Counted from the first letter of the stretch, positions 47,401 to 58,365 are shown. The stretch: 64,000 bases of DNA from Carposina sasakii (GCA_014607495.2 CP053169.1:9672001-9736000); one strand, 5' to 3'. Program-made: numbers and translations. The notes: generated by a model from the letters alone, not told the origin.

Positions 47401-50400
47401 ATTATCTTTCGTGATCCGCCTCGGACTGACGAACCTGACACGTCCCGACTTCATCGTGGAGACAACCCGGAAGTTCATCCACCCCCGCTACATTGAGATT
47501 CTTGGTGGTGTACAGACAGACGACATTGCTCTCTTGGGATTGGAGAACAGCATCCCTTATAGTGGTAAGCTGGTTTATATTAATAATCTACGATTTTTGA
47601 GTTGTTGCGTTATATATAACATTAGAATTCTTGTGATCCTTCCACTTACACATGAAACATCCATGCCAAACCTTGGATTCCAGTAGTTTTGGCTATGTCA
47701 GTTATTTAGGTATGGAAGAATTTTATATAGGTATAGAGCAGGAATGGCAGACTTGGTTAGACCTAAGATCGTAATTCACTGTAAGAAGTATGCACCAATC
47801 AAGTACATACCTACTTCTTGAAATCTTAAATGAAACAGTTCAGTACCGTTCAGTACTTCGTGCCTTGCTTCATAGCTTGTGCTCGACCGGTATGATAGCT
47901 TATTGATTACATGTATTTTTTTGTATATTATTGTCTATAGTAAAAATGTACGGATGGATGGAACTATAGAAAACAATATTTATTTCAGAATTCATTCAGC
48001 CATGCCGTCTGCAGAACAGCGCTCAGAGGAACATCAACTACGTCGGTGTCGTGCTGACTGTCAGCGGTTATGGACTGACTGATGATGCTATCAATGGTAA
48101 GGAAAGATTTCTCCTCGCCAGGCATATGGGGATCTTAAATGGTAAGGTACCGTTTGATGTAAGGGTTGGTACGCTGCGAATATTGAAAGCATTCGTGGAC
48201 GTTATGGAAAACGTAGAACCGTTGCTGCTTTATGCAGACCTGGCGGCAGACGATCGTGAAATAGGCGAAGAACGTAGGGATTACCTAGGAAGCAATGCCG
48301 TAAGCAGCCTTTTCTGCGCCCTGTGCAGGCTTCTATAACTGCGCTCTATTTTAGTAAGCAATGAGGAGCAAAACGAAAAAAATAATAGTCCTACCTGGTC
48401 TGGCGATTCTTGCGCCACTCAGAGTCTATGCCTTGTGCCTGGTGGGCACCGGTGGCATGAAAAATAAGGCTGTGGGGATGGCGGAGAACTGTAGAGGCCA
48501 TCTGCCCCATCTACTAAACGACACCGAAACTAAAGTCAAGCAAGACTTCGTATACGTGGAAACAAATGACACGCGGTCTGGTAGGTTAAGGTTTAATGAC
48601 CAGTTAAGCCCCTGAAGATTTCCACTGGTAAATGGAATGTCATTGTCTTTGCTGCACCTACTTATTCGGCAGTCGGAAGACAAGACCTAAACTTGAAACT
48701 AGTTTGTCAGGCTATTGCAATAAATTCCTATCTGTATCCTATCTATGTCAGGTGGCACCACCTCCGAGATCCTCCGCTGGACGCACCTCCGCGGCATCAC
48801 CAACGAGGAGTGTCGCGGCTGGTACCCTGGATCCATAGTGCAGGACCAGACCATCTGCGCGGAGTACTACAACGATACCGCCCAGTCTTCTTGTCAGGTT
48901 ATCTATCTTCTATTCTATACATACAATAAAAATGTAACGGATCGCTGTCTGTACATGGAAGATATATGAGAAAAAATATTATAGGAGACCTTTATCAACG
49001 CAATAGAACCCAAAACGATGATTTTTTGAATTATTGTCTGTTTGTCTGTGCGTTTGTGCACGCTAATCTCAGAAACGGCTAAACCGATTTCGATGCAGTT
49101 TTCAGGAATATATTGTGACAGGTCCCACTTAACATATAGGCTACTTTTTATCCCGGGAAAATGTTTTTATCCCGGATAATTTCGAAATTCAAAATTCAAA
49201 TTCAAAATACTTTATTTGCACAAAATAAGGTGAAGTTGGTGTTAGTTTACTTTAGAGTCTCTTATTTTTCCAACAATGTCATGCAAAAATTTACAAGTTC
49301 TTAAAAATAATTTATAAAAGAATTTGCATTATACTTAGCTAATTAAAAATAGTAATATAATAATCAACGTTATATATTTAAATACCAACACCATTACATC
49401 GACATTTTGTTTTTTCTATAGTCCACGCGGACGGAGTCGCGGGCGTTCACTAGTACAACATAGTACTAAAGGACGCCAACGACTTCGTAAACTTTAGCAT
49501 TTCTCTTGTTCCCGTGGGAATTTTGGGATGCCTGCATCTAAAAAGAACGCACCCTCCAAGTTCGACATACCGTCAGTTAGTCATTCCAGAACAAAGGTAG
49601 TATTATGGAGCGTTTTCGCTTACTTAAAAGACCTTACCTCTTTATAATATTAGTATATAGACATACGGGTTGCCAACCGTACTGTTTTCCCAGGACACGG
49701 GGGTGTCCTGGGCTGTCCTGGATAGTTTTTAAGCATCGTCTTGAGTTTTAGAGTTCAGTTTCAGATTTTCTAGGGGTGCCGACATCAGGTCAACACCTAG
49801 TGCCATGACGCAAATAAGCGTTAGGCGCACCTCTGGAAAAAGACGCAAATACATAGTAGACCTATGTTTTGAAATTCGCACGCCGCTAACTCTCTCCAGC
49901 CAATCGTATTGTCACTGGACTCGCACATGTAACATAGTCTCGGCTTTCAATCGAAATGTCCTGGTATTTTTTCTACGTCTGAAACAAAAACGGAACCCTT
50001 ATAGGATCCTGGTTTTCCGTCCGTCGCTTAAGTCAATTATCTCCGAATTTTGACCGATTAAGTTGAAATTTGGTAACATACAATTCCTGTGACCCAAACA
50101 CAGAGGTGTGACTGAGCAGATGAAATCTGTATATGGGGGGTCTTTTTTGGGGGAAAGGGGAAAATTAAAAAAAAAAATCTGAAAACTGCATCGTGTGGCT
50201 ATCAAATGAAGGTCTTGTGAGAAGATTGTCAAGTATTCAAGAAAATAGACGAAAATTACCATTCCCCCCCCCTTATCTCCGAAACTACTGAACCTAAAAT
50301 TTTGAAAAAAATACAGAAATTAGTTTTCTCCTTATAGATTATAGGAAAACCTATAAGAAGTCCATGTTTAAAATAACTGGTAAATCACTCAATATTGTGC

Positions 50401-52065
50401 GTCACTTTTTGTCATTAAAAAAACATATAGTAACATCGAGAACCCTCTTCACGCGAGTTCAACTCGCACTTGTCGGCTTTTTTCTTCAAATCCTGGTTTT
50501 CCAAGTTTTGAGAGGGGAACCCTAACATACAGATTCTTATAGCTATGTTCCTAAAAAAGGATTGTCATACATATTATAACGGTAGGATCAGAAATGTTCT
50601 TACAGTCACATTAAAAATAGTGAGATAAAGGATATGTCTGTCTTCATATACATACATATAATCACGCCTTTAACCCTTACGGGGTAGGCAGAGCACCAAG
50701 GGCCGATAGAACCACATGGTGCCACTTCTGACCAATTTTGAGGGTATAGTTAAGATGTACAAGTTCGGTTAGTAGTGACAGGTGGTCAGCCTATCGCCTA
50801 CAAAACACTAAGATCCTCTTGTCCCTCTACTGACTTGTATAGTATGCCCGGGAAGAGAACCAGCTGTAGTATTTATTATACTTTTTTTTCACTCCCAGAG
50901 CAGCATAGAAGAAAGTCTGTCTATTTTGTCATTATAAAAGATGGTTTTAGATTAGTGGGCCTGGGCATCCTAGAGATGCGACTTTATTATTGCCTCCATA
51001 AACCTAGACAGGTTTAGAGGTAATTTAATACTTAGATGTATGATACCTTACCTAATTAAACACTAATTCAATATTGGACCTTTGGTTTATTAAGTTTGAA
51101 TACCATTTCACAATGGAAAGCTACACCATATTTTGCTAGAACATAGCGTAAGCTTCTTAATATTTGCAGGGTGACAGTGGTGGTCCCCTCACCATAGTGG
51201 ATTTGGATGGTCGCCCCACCATGGTCGGAGTCGTCAGCTTCGGGTCCAGCGCAGGATGCAACAGCATCTTTCCATCAGGTACAACCTATATCTATGAAGT
51301 TATGCTTGACAAAGTGAAGTAAAATGTTAAATACAGTATGGTCGAAAAAATAATTTTATCATTTTATGTTACGCATGAACTAGCTGTAACTTTGTAATTT
51401 CGAAAAGTCAAACTTACAACTAAAATAATAAAATGAAATGAATGCTATGAAAATATGTAATGTAACCGACTATCAGAAAACCTTGAGAGAGAAACTTGTA
51501 AATGTAATGCTATTTTTTTTATTGTATGGACATAGATTATGTATTTACATGTATGTACACTGTATTTTTATGTATGTACACTAGGAATAAATAAATATTC
51601 ACACACTTCACAACACGTTATGGATCTTAGTCCCACACTAAGATCCATAACGTCTTGTGTCGTGGGTACTAAGCAACGGTATATAAATACATAGATAAGT
51701 ATAGGAATGTTCAGTAAATTTGATTGCAGTCCCTGTAGCCCACTACTATATTTTCACCAATTTTATTCTAATTTACCAGTTAATTTATGTAATTATCAGG
51801 CAGGCAGTCGGCCGTAAAAACAAATGCCAGAATCTTTAGCCATGTGAGTTTCGAAAAGAACCATATTGCACCGATCCCATAAACATAATGGTATAAGGAC
51901 AGGAAGATGATGATTTCTTCTAATTACTGTAAATTACTTCCAGCATACGTTCGCCCTGGCCACTATCACGAATGGTTCGAAGATGTCACCGGCATCAGCT
52001 TCGACTGGAGCAGTGATGATCTCCTCGCGACCAATGATGAGACCGACCTTAAGCTTCTCGATTGA
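41500..52065 (+). CDS. Chymotrypsin-like serine protease A (S1A), eight exons
   Basis: Exons 41500-41550, 42420-42471, 45304-45460, 47398-47564, 47989-48096, 48752-48897, 51170-51278 and 51944-52065 encode 303 aa. Features: a secretion signal (about 1-17); a short propeptide cut at Arg38|VVAGW; catalytic His83 (TAAHC), Asp129 (DDIAL) and Ser230 (GDSGGP); disulphides Cys68-84, 199-214 and 226-257; an extra Cys148; sequons at Asn99 and Asn219. The S1 base is Ser224 and the gate position is Gly252, as in chymotrypsins. It is a secreted zymogen, probably digestive, though that role is inference. A 36-residue extension holds the conserved [11 protein letters not shown] block; unlike B and C it ends acidic (about 288-303). 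Introns are swollen by LINE, Helitron, hAT and SINE copies. The intron 6 donor (GTTATC) is non-consensus. AATAAA follows the stop. Confidence 0.88.
42496..44420 (-). pseudogene. LINE with broken reverse transcriptase, in protease A intron 2
   Basis: On the minus strand three pieces give one degraded ORF: 44088-43750 ([15 protein letters not shown]), 43753-43265 ([26 protein letters not shown], catalytic YADD) and 43048-42614 ([35 protein letters not shown]). Frameshifts and stops separate them. The 3' end is GGGTAGGCAGAG with a (TATG)n tail at about 42496-42545. The clade is uncertain; the C-terminal blocks suggest an RTE- or CR1/L2-like group rather than Jockey. Confidence 0.8.
44430..44520 (+). 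repeat. SINE 3' end, plus orientation
   Basis: It reads GGTTCTATCGGTCCTTG, TACCCCGTAAGGGATATAGG and a (ATG)n tail, the inverse of the 45838 family. Confidence 0.6.
44740..45055 (+). mobile_element. Helitron-like element in protease A intron 2
   Basis: The 3' end has ACGCAGACGAAGACGTGGGC and CGTCCGCTAG. The interior has CCCCTAACGGGGGTGAAA. The 5' end is approximate. Confidence 0.6.
45200..45290 (+). repeat. tRNA-derived SINE head, truncated
   Basis: ACGGCCGATTGATGTAAGTA and GGGTTTGAATCCCGATAGG match the head of the 25403 SINE. It ends just before protease A exon 3. Confidence 0.65.
45525..45990. repeat. LINE 3' end (+) followed by SINE (-) in protease A intron 3
   Basis: 45525-45790 matches the LINE tail of 35650 (GTGGGCTGGTCAGATGTG, CAATAGGCTGAT). 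45838-45990 is the GGGGTAGGCAGAGCACC SINE. Confidence 0.65.
46130..47060. other. Protease A intron 3, unclassified DNA
   Basis: 46140-46260 has inverted words around GCGTCGAGCG and CGCTCGACGC, probably a small DNA element. The rest is not recognised and no coding exon is supported. Confidence 0.4.
47069..47275 (-). mobile_element. TA MITE family 1, truncated
   Basis: It starts CAGGGTGTTTTTTTGTGGCC after TA and stops near AAATCCTGCTAC, about half of a full copy. It lies about 120 bp upstream of protease A exon 4. Confidence 0.75.
48909..49453 (+). mobile_element. Helitron with nested LINE-tail insertion, protease A intron 6
   Basis: It starts about 11 bp after the exon 6 donor (TCTATTCTATACATACAATA) and ends with GTCCACGCGGACGGAGTCGC and CACTAG. 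About 49189-49408 interrupts it with an insert carrying AATTCAAATTCAAAATACTT. TCGA lies on both sides of the insert, and the 17079 copy gives the empty site (AATTTCGACATTTTG). Confidence 0.8.
49667..50524 (+). mobile_element. hAT element (TAGGGTTGC family) with nested element, protease A intron 6
   Basis: GGGTTGCCAACCG at the left and GGGGAACCCTA at the right are the terminal repeats. ACATAC flanks both sides, consistent with an ACATACAG duplication minus a small deletion. About 49970-50480 is the GGTTCCGTAC-type element; the 40520 copy is empty at that point. Confidence 0.8.
50641..50910. repeat. SINE, near full-length, protease A intron 6
   Basis: It runs from CATATAATCACGCC through ACATGGTGCCACTTCTGACC to CACTCCCAGAGCAGCATAG. 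Confidence 0.75.
51594..51914. repeat. Two SINE fragments in protease A intron 7
   Basis: 51594-51705 is the reverse tail of the 25403 SINE (ACTAAGATCCATAACG). 51798-51914 is the GGCAGGCAGTCGGCC repeat seen at 31121; it ends about 30 bp before exon 8. Confidence 0.6.
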
Positions 52066-52259
52066 AAATAAATTATTTTGATACTTACAAAGTGGTATTC
52101 TATTATTTAAATAACTACCTAGGTATTCATCCTTGTCTACTATCCACATTCATCTTTGTAAACTAACCTCGCAGCCCTGAGGTTGGTACGTTAGGATAGC
52201 AACACGGAACACAGGATATTTTTGTGCCCCTTAATTATGATAAAATACCATGAACACAC

Positions 52260-53000
52260 GGCGTTCCCGAAAAAGGAACCGAAGAAAAGGATCATAAAGG
52301 ACGTGGGTCGTCCTGGGAGCAAAAATGCGCCCCAGGTTGCGGGCCTTGGGCATAGAGAAATAAGATGTCATAGAGAGCTAATGTCATACTACTCGTAACT
52401 GTTTCGATGCACCATTAGACTTTTCGCTGCCTTACAATTCCAGTCCTTGAGACTTAGAATCTTTTAGTGTAATCATAGAGGAATAATTGTAATGTTTACT
52501 ACATTAGGAATCTCTAATGTATCGAAACTGTAACATTAGCACTCTATGTTCACATCTTTTTCCTCTATGGTGTAATGCATAGTAATGTACTACATTACTA
52601 ATGTATTATAACGTATAGTAATGTAATCTAAGTGTCAAAGACTGGAATTGTGAGGCACCGAAAAGTCTCCGAATGGTGCATAAAAACACCGAAAAAAAAG
52701 GCTTTGATAGAAACAGTTAGTATGACATTAGCACTCTATGACATCTTATTCCTCTATGTCCTTGGCCTTGGGGCAACCCCCGTGCCTGGGAAAAATTCTC
52801 GGCGCGCAACAACGCGCCGGTAACTTGCGTGGCCCTTAAAGGGAGGCCACATGTGTCTCATCTGGGAAGGGAAAGATTCTTCGCTGGCCGGGGAGACGCG
52901 GGCCGGGCTAGTCGACCCCGGCTACTTGAAATGCCACGCCGCCGGCCAGTTCGGGAAAGAAGAGGAAGGATAGATAGGAGAAGAAAAGGAAGGAAGTAAT
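52260..53000 (-). repeat. GC-rich LINE remnant split by a MITE, between proteases A and B
   Basis: The outer GC-rich pieces (52260-52351 and 52760-53000) contain GCGCCCCAGGTTGCGGGCC and GGCCACATGTGTCTCATCTG. I see no intact frame. It looks like a LINE 3' part in reverse, but the family is uncertain. Confidence 0.45.
52352..52759. mobile_element. Long-TIR MITE nested in the LINE remnant
   Basis: CATAGAGAAATAAGATGTCA at the left and TGACATCTTATTCCTCTATG at the right are inverted for about 40 bp. Flanks are CCTTGGGC (52344-52351) and CCTTGGCC (52760-52767), an 8-bp near-duplication. The interior is rich in TAATGTA and ACATTA words. Confidence 0.8.
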
Positions 53001-53111
53001 GGATCATAAAGGAGATTACATGAAATCCCATAGGCACGTTTAGCATGCCAATTTATATCTATAACCTAATTAAAATGCCTAAAACGCCTAGGACAGATCG
53101 ATAAAGATATT

Positions 53112-53132
53112 TTATCTGCTTAATTAGATAAG
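53112..53132 (+). promoter_or_regulatory. GATA/homeodomain module of protease B
   Basis: TTATC-T-GCTTAATTAGATAAG lies 91 bp upstream of the homologous ATG. Two inverted GATA cores flank TAATTA. It is conserved in position in gene C and, split, in gene A. Confidence 0.65.
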
Positions 53133-53205
53133 TAAGGTATAAGCAGTTGATTAAATTACAATATTAGTTTAGTAATTATTTATTTTTGTGACAGTTTATT
53201 GGTTC

Positions 53206-56200
53206 ATGATGGAGTTTCCCTACGTGTTGTATCTAATTTTGTCTCCGGGGATCGTACAATTCGTTCAGGTATATTATCTACTAACATTATAGGTACTCTA
53301 AGGTAATGGAAAATATGTAAAATCCTTGTCTAATTCCCTTGCTTTATTATGAATACGAAATTTCACGGATATACAGTTTTCCACAACCAACATGTGCCTA
53401 ATATCAGATAGATTTACCCCATTCTGCTAAGCTGCATCTCCTTCCGTGCATGCAACTGCAGCATGTCGCAATTTGACACTCATCTTTACTTTACATCTGG
53501 CCTTGCTATGCTAAATGTCGCTGCAGGATCTCCTTCGTCCATCCAGCAGTTCTGGCTATTCTATTTGGTATTCTGTTTCATTTTAGGGAGCTGACCCAAG
53601 ACCTGGTGATGCTGCTATTATTGAAGACCTACGCAATGGTAAGAAAACAATGTTATCCATAGTTGATAACCCAGTTTAAATAAACAGAAATCGATTCACA
53701 TTAATATTTATGCTCACGTGGGGCTTAATAGGCTAACTGATGAAAAGTGAGTGTGTAATTTGCACATTTCTGCCCAACTTCTATGGGGGATAATGGGCGT
53801 GACTATATATGTATTTATTTGCTGATAAATTATACATATTAGGATTACTTGAATTGTCTTTGCTCCACAAAACTATTTGACTGTGGAGTCTTGTATACAT
53901 TGTTGGGAAACGTCTCCAGGAGCCCCCAGGGTGGTAGCCGGCTGGGCAGCAGCTGATGGCCAGTTCCCGTACCAAGTGAGCCTGCGCATGATCAATTCGA
54001 TCGGCACCGTCAACGCATGTGGCGGATCCATCATCCATAACGAATGGATCCTCACTGCTGCTCATTGTTTGGCTAAGTAAATGGTTTAAGATATAATTTA
54101 TTACGTAAAACGTAATGTAAAAGAGATGGTAAAATTCGTCATCCGATTTAATTGACCCGATAGCTCAGTTGGTTAGAGCGAAAGCACGGTTTGCGAGAGG
54201 TCGTGAGTTCAAATCTCACTCGGGTGAATTTTTTTCATTTCTTTATTAATTACTGAAGCTAGAAACGTGATCTGATATTTGCTGGACGGTGGCTTCCTTT
54301 TGTGACAGTATTTGCATTTGGGTAGTAGATTTGTATAGGCTACTAAGAAGGGATATCCCTTAATTCCTCGGAAATGTAAAATAGAAAGTAATCGTAGGGT
54401 CGCTAGTACCAAAGTAAGAGAATAAAATCGTAACAATTCTCCCAATAAATAGACGTTCATTAAGTCTCGTTTTAGCCGCTATTGGAAATATCTGACGTAG
54501 GTGCTACTTCTATGCAAAGCCTTGTTACTTAAGCTATATGCCTTTGCTCAATCCAGAAAACCAGCTGATTACTGTTCAAAGTTCTTTCCTACAGCCTCAA
54601 ATTTCAAGGTTCTTCTTTCCAGTCGACTGACCTTCGTGGTCCGACTCGGTCTGACGAACCTGACACGGCCGGAGTACATCGTGGAGACCAGCCGAAAGCA
54701 CATCCATCCGCGCTACATCGAGGTCAATGCTGGTGTTCAGCTCGATGACATTGCTCTGTTGGGGTTGGAGCAGAGCATTCCTTATGGTGGTAAGAATAAG
54801 GATAAATATAGCGCAACATAGTATTCTCATATTAAAATTATCTCAAAATGAGGTAGGAAGGAACAGGTTTCTCTTATTTATTCATATTATTTAATACATA
54901 CAAGATGTTTTTTCGTTGCTACCCTTAAAGTTAAAGGTAACGTAAAAAAATTACTTTATCGAGCGAAATTTATCCAGTGTTATGCTAATTTTTTCATAGA
55001 GAGATATTAATTATGTCAGGTGAAAAAATCTTCCCATGCGCGTCTATGTGCATTTATGTAGAAAAACGCAGTCTATTTACGAGTACATACTCAACTTTGG
55101 ACCCACAGTTGTCTATGTTTGGACCCTAATATCTTGGGAACCAGACACATCCCAGATATGCTTCCATGGAGAAAAATGATCGTGATGATGAAGGAGATTC
55201 CGTAGTTTTTGGGAACGTTGACGACCAAAAAACACTCTGTATACACACACACGGCTGTGTTCCTGGAGAATCATAAAGGAGATAATGGAGGATCAAAGCC
55301 ACGTTCAGCATAGTAAGGGCAGAGTCAATCATCTGTGACTAATTGCTAGCCGCGTGGTGCCGGCAGAGTAGAATTCGAACCATCCCATGTCTGCCCGTGG
55401 GTATCGTACAAGGCGATCAAGGGTTTCCGGGAGGTGGGCAGCAGCACCTCCTTGACAACATAGTCCAAAATACAAACTGCGGTCACCAACCCGCCTGCCC
55501 AGCGTGGTGACTATGGGCAAATACCCCCCATGGCAGTCTTGTGGCGTGCCCTGAGGGAGGCCTACGTCCAGCAGTAGATTGCAATAGGCTGATGATGATG
55601 ATGATAATGAATTGCTAGCTTATTGCTTGAGGAAATGCCCGAATTCCTTAGTAGAATCTAACGATATGCACAGAAGGAGATACAGCCTGATGTATTCTAG
55701 TGAAGCCCCGCATCAGCACAGGATTGGCGGATTCTTTAGTTTTAAAGATTCTGAGATGACAGCCCAAACATAGGATAACATAGGCCATTCTGCCATATTA
55801 GCATGGAACTTAATTTTTTCCAGAATTCATCCAGCCATGCCGTCTGCAGAACAGTCGTCAGAGGAACCTCGACTATTTCGGCGAGGTGCTGACCGTCAGC
55901 GGATACGGGTTGACTGATGATCTAGTCAATGGTAAGATTAGGAGTGGATGATCATGCCTATTATAACAGTAGGAGTCTTATCTCGAGAAGGTTGTCTGGC
56001 TGTTCAAATGTTTTGCACCTGTACCTTTTTACTGGAAATAATATAATCTACAAATACTTTAATATACTCAAGGGTAAAAATAACTATATAGGTATATGCC
56101 CAACACAATTAATTAACTTATTTGAATACTTATCGCTCGTTTCTGGTGCAAAGGTGCCCAAAACACTGGAATACCTTGAGTAGTTCTAGAATACTTAATT

Positions 56201-58296
56201 ATTACCTTCTGGAATATTTTCATTCCTGTCTCCATTATTTTCCATCAAATAAGACTGGTAGACCATATTTAGAAGCTTTGATGAATACAGGTATCCATAA
56301 ACAGTTTTAAAGACGGTATTCGTTAAGACCACAGATAATGAAATCCTCATAAACTCTGGCAGGTGGCGCCACCTCAGAGGCCCTTCGCTGGGTGCACCTA
56401 CGAGGGATCTCCAACGAGGTCTGCCGTGTCTGGTACTCCTACTCCCTGGTTCAGGAGCAAATCATCTGCGCGGAGTACTATAACGATACTGCCCAGTCTA
56501 CTTGCAGCGTGAGTTTTGACTTGATTACTTAGAAAATATTTTCGTCTCCTTCTGAGCTCGTCGATGAATAAAGTGGCAGTCAACATTGATGAGACATCAG
56601 CAAGCTATCTTATATCTGGGTCCTAGGTAACCGTCTGCTAAGACGTGGCATACGTGACTATCTATTATAATTTTTGTAACTTAAGATCAAGCATGTACTT
56701 GGCTGTGGATATCTACATTTAGGGTAGGCTATCTGAGCATTGGAAATATTGAAAATTTTAAATGTAAACAACAACAAAGCTGCTTAGGGCCCACTAGTAT
56801 GATCAATGTGGAAAAGATCTATCTGATCCCACAGTAGTGGTCCAAATACGAATAATGATACCCTCAGGGAGACAGTGGAGGTCCCCTGACCATCTTGGAT
56901 GCAGACGGCCGCCCTACCATGGTGGGCGTGGTCAGCTTCGTGTCCTTCGCCGGCTGCAACAGCATCTTCCCATCAGGTACGAGCTGATAAACATTCCCAA
57001 TTTTGATTCAGGTAATTTCATGATTTTATTATTTACAAATACAGAAATGATAGAGCTCGAAACGAAATAGAAGGTTCTGTAAAGCCGGAACTGGTCAACC
57101 GGTCTCCATTATCAGGTAACGTTCCCAAAATGCTGGCTGCGTTGCTGCGCTGGATGGCTATGACAATTCTTTGGCCTTAGTAGCGCCCAGCATTTTGGTC
57201 ACGCCATATCATTGAATCTGTTGTACGTATTTTGCAGTTATGTACTTAGTTATATATTGTCGATTTATTATTACTTTAAACAAACTTAATAAAATACCTC
57301 ACACTGGTAGTAAATTGGCATACGATCAAAAACAAACGGCGAGATTACGAGCGTTGATGGCATGCGAGTAACGAGACGTTCCTACGTTTCCAGCAGTGGT
57401 ACTTGCAGTATAGGCTGAGTAACGAATGTAGACGTTAATAATAAGGCTATTTCCAAAGGGGATTGGCCTGGCTGGCGTCCGATATAAATATGTAAATGCC
57501 AAATCACTCTGTTATCTCCCAAATATGTCATGGGTACGAAGTTGAACGAACGAAACGTAGCTAACGTACGCGTACCAAGTCGTCAATCGCCAGTAAATAT
57601 TGGTAAATCAGTAACAGCAAAACTGAGTAACTGATTAACACACAATGCATAATCGAAGATACTACTACCAACCATGCTAGCTATAACGCAAGGATCTCAT
57701 ACCATCCCAAGTAACATGACCTGCGAAACACGTTATGACCGATTTATCGACATTTAGCCTGTCAAATTACGATAAATATAGCCGCCATATTGAATTTTGT
57801 ATAGAGACGATACAATATCGTACGATACGATATCCACGATGCGTGGTCATGCTAGGGGGGCAGGAGAGGAATGCACATGGGTCGCCGTTAGTTCTAAATA
57901 AACTATCTATACATACAGAGTGTAGTGACAACATTACAAATGAAAAAGTAACGTTGCCAATAATGTAATTTAAAAAAAGAGATGGTAAAATTCGTCATCT
58001 GAGTGATTGACCCGGTATCTCAGTTGGTAAGAGCACTTGCACGGAATGCAGAGGTCGTGGGTTCGAGTCCCACTCGGGTGAAGAATTTCTTTATTAATAA
58101 TTTTATAACATTACAAATATTAATTTTATTTATCATTCTAGGATACGTCCGCCCTGGTCACTACCACGAATGGTTCGAAGATGTCACCGGCATCAGTTTC
58201 GATTGGAGCGGAGAAGGGAAACTCAATCCAACGAGCACTTTACTTATTTTAGCAGCTTACCTTGTAGCTTCTAGTTCTAAGTTAATAATAAATTAA
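53206..58296 (+). CDS. Chymotrypsin-like serine protease B (S1A), eight exons
   Basis: Exons 53206-53268, 53587-53638, 53920-54076, 54623-54789, 55824-55931, 56363-56508, 56868-56976 and 58142-58296 encode 318 aa. Two ATGs are adjacent; the second (53209) aligns with the starts of A and C. The layout matches A: signal peptide, Arg|VVAGW activation site, His87, Asp133, Ser234, three disulphides, an unpaired Cys in QPCRLQ, and sequons in NLTRP and NDTAQ. The S1 base is Ser228, but the gate residue that is Gly in A and C is Val here (VSFVSFAGC), which would narrow the pocket as in elastases. The C-terminal exon carries [11 protein letters not shown] and then a hydrophobic stretch at about 301-310 with a short polar end, resembling a weak GPI or membrane signal. 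AATAAA overlaps the stop region. Confidence 0.9.
54127..54240 (+). repeat. tRNA-like SINE in protease B intron 3
   Basis: GAGATGGTAAAATTCGTCAT precedes a tRNA-like head (ATAGCTCAGTTGGTTAGAGC, GTGAGTTCAAATCTCAC). The same prefix precedes the 58005 copy, which argues for a SINE. Confidence 0.6.
54901..55239 (-). mobile_element. TA MITE family 1 in protease B intron 4
   Basis: It runs CAAGATGTTTTTTCGTTGCT to ACGACCAAAAAACACTCTG, with TA flanks at 54899-54900 and 55240-55241. Confidence 0.8.
55330..55600 (+). repeat. LINE 3' end in protease B intron 4
   Basis: It contains TTCCGGGAGGTGGGCAGCAG, GGGCAAATACCCCCCATGGC and GGAGGCCTACGTCCAGCAGT, then a (ATG)n tail. It is the longest copy of the tail seen in reverse at 11717 and 21302. 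Confidence 0.75.
57001..57700. other. Protease B intron 7, nothing recognised
   Basis: No exon or defined repeat is supported before the MITE at 57712. Confidence 0.4.
57712..57862. mobile_element. CATGACC-type MITE in protease B intron 7
   Basis: It runs from AACATGACCTGCGAAACACG to GCGTGGTCATGCTAGGGGGG, the inverse of 37738-37893. The interior has TTTATCGACATTTAGCC and GATACAATATCGTACGATAC. Confidence 0.7.
57981..58085 (+). repeat. tRNA-like SINE just before protease B exon 8
   Basis: GAGATGGTAAAATTCGTCAT prefix, then GGTATCTCAGTTGGTAAGAG and GTGGGTTCGAGTCCCACTCG. The anticodon loop lacks the usual T33 and has mismatches, so a functional tRNA is unlikely. Confidence 0.6.
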
Positions 58297-58365
58297 TTAA
58301 TAGTTGATACTGTTGTTGTCTATGAAATTATGCAGAGGGTGTGTGTTAGCGAAATGCTAGAAATA

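Noticed and set aside
54157..54230. tRNA gene-like sequence (GCTCAGTTGGTTAGAGC with TTCAAAT)
   Set aside because: The anticodon arm does not form a proper 5-bp stem, the acceptor has a mismatch, and the same non-tRNA prefix precedes the 58005 copy, so a SINE fits better.
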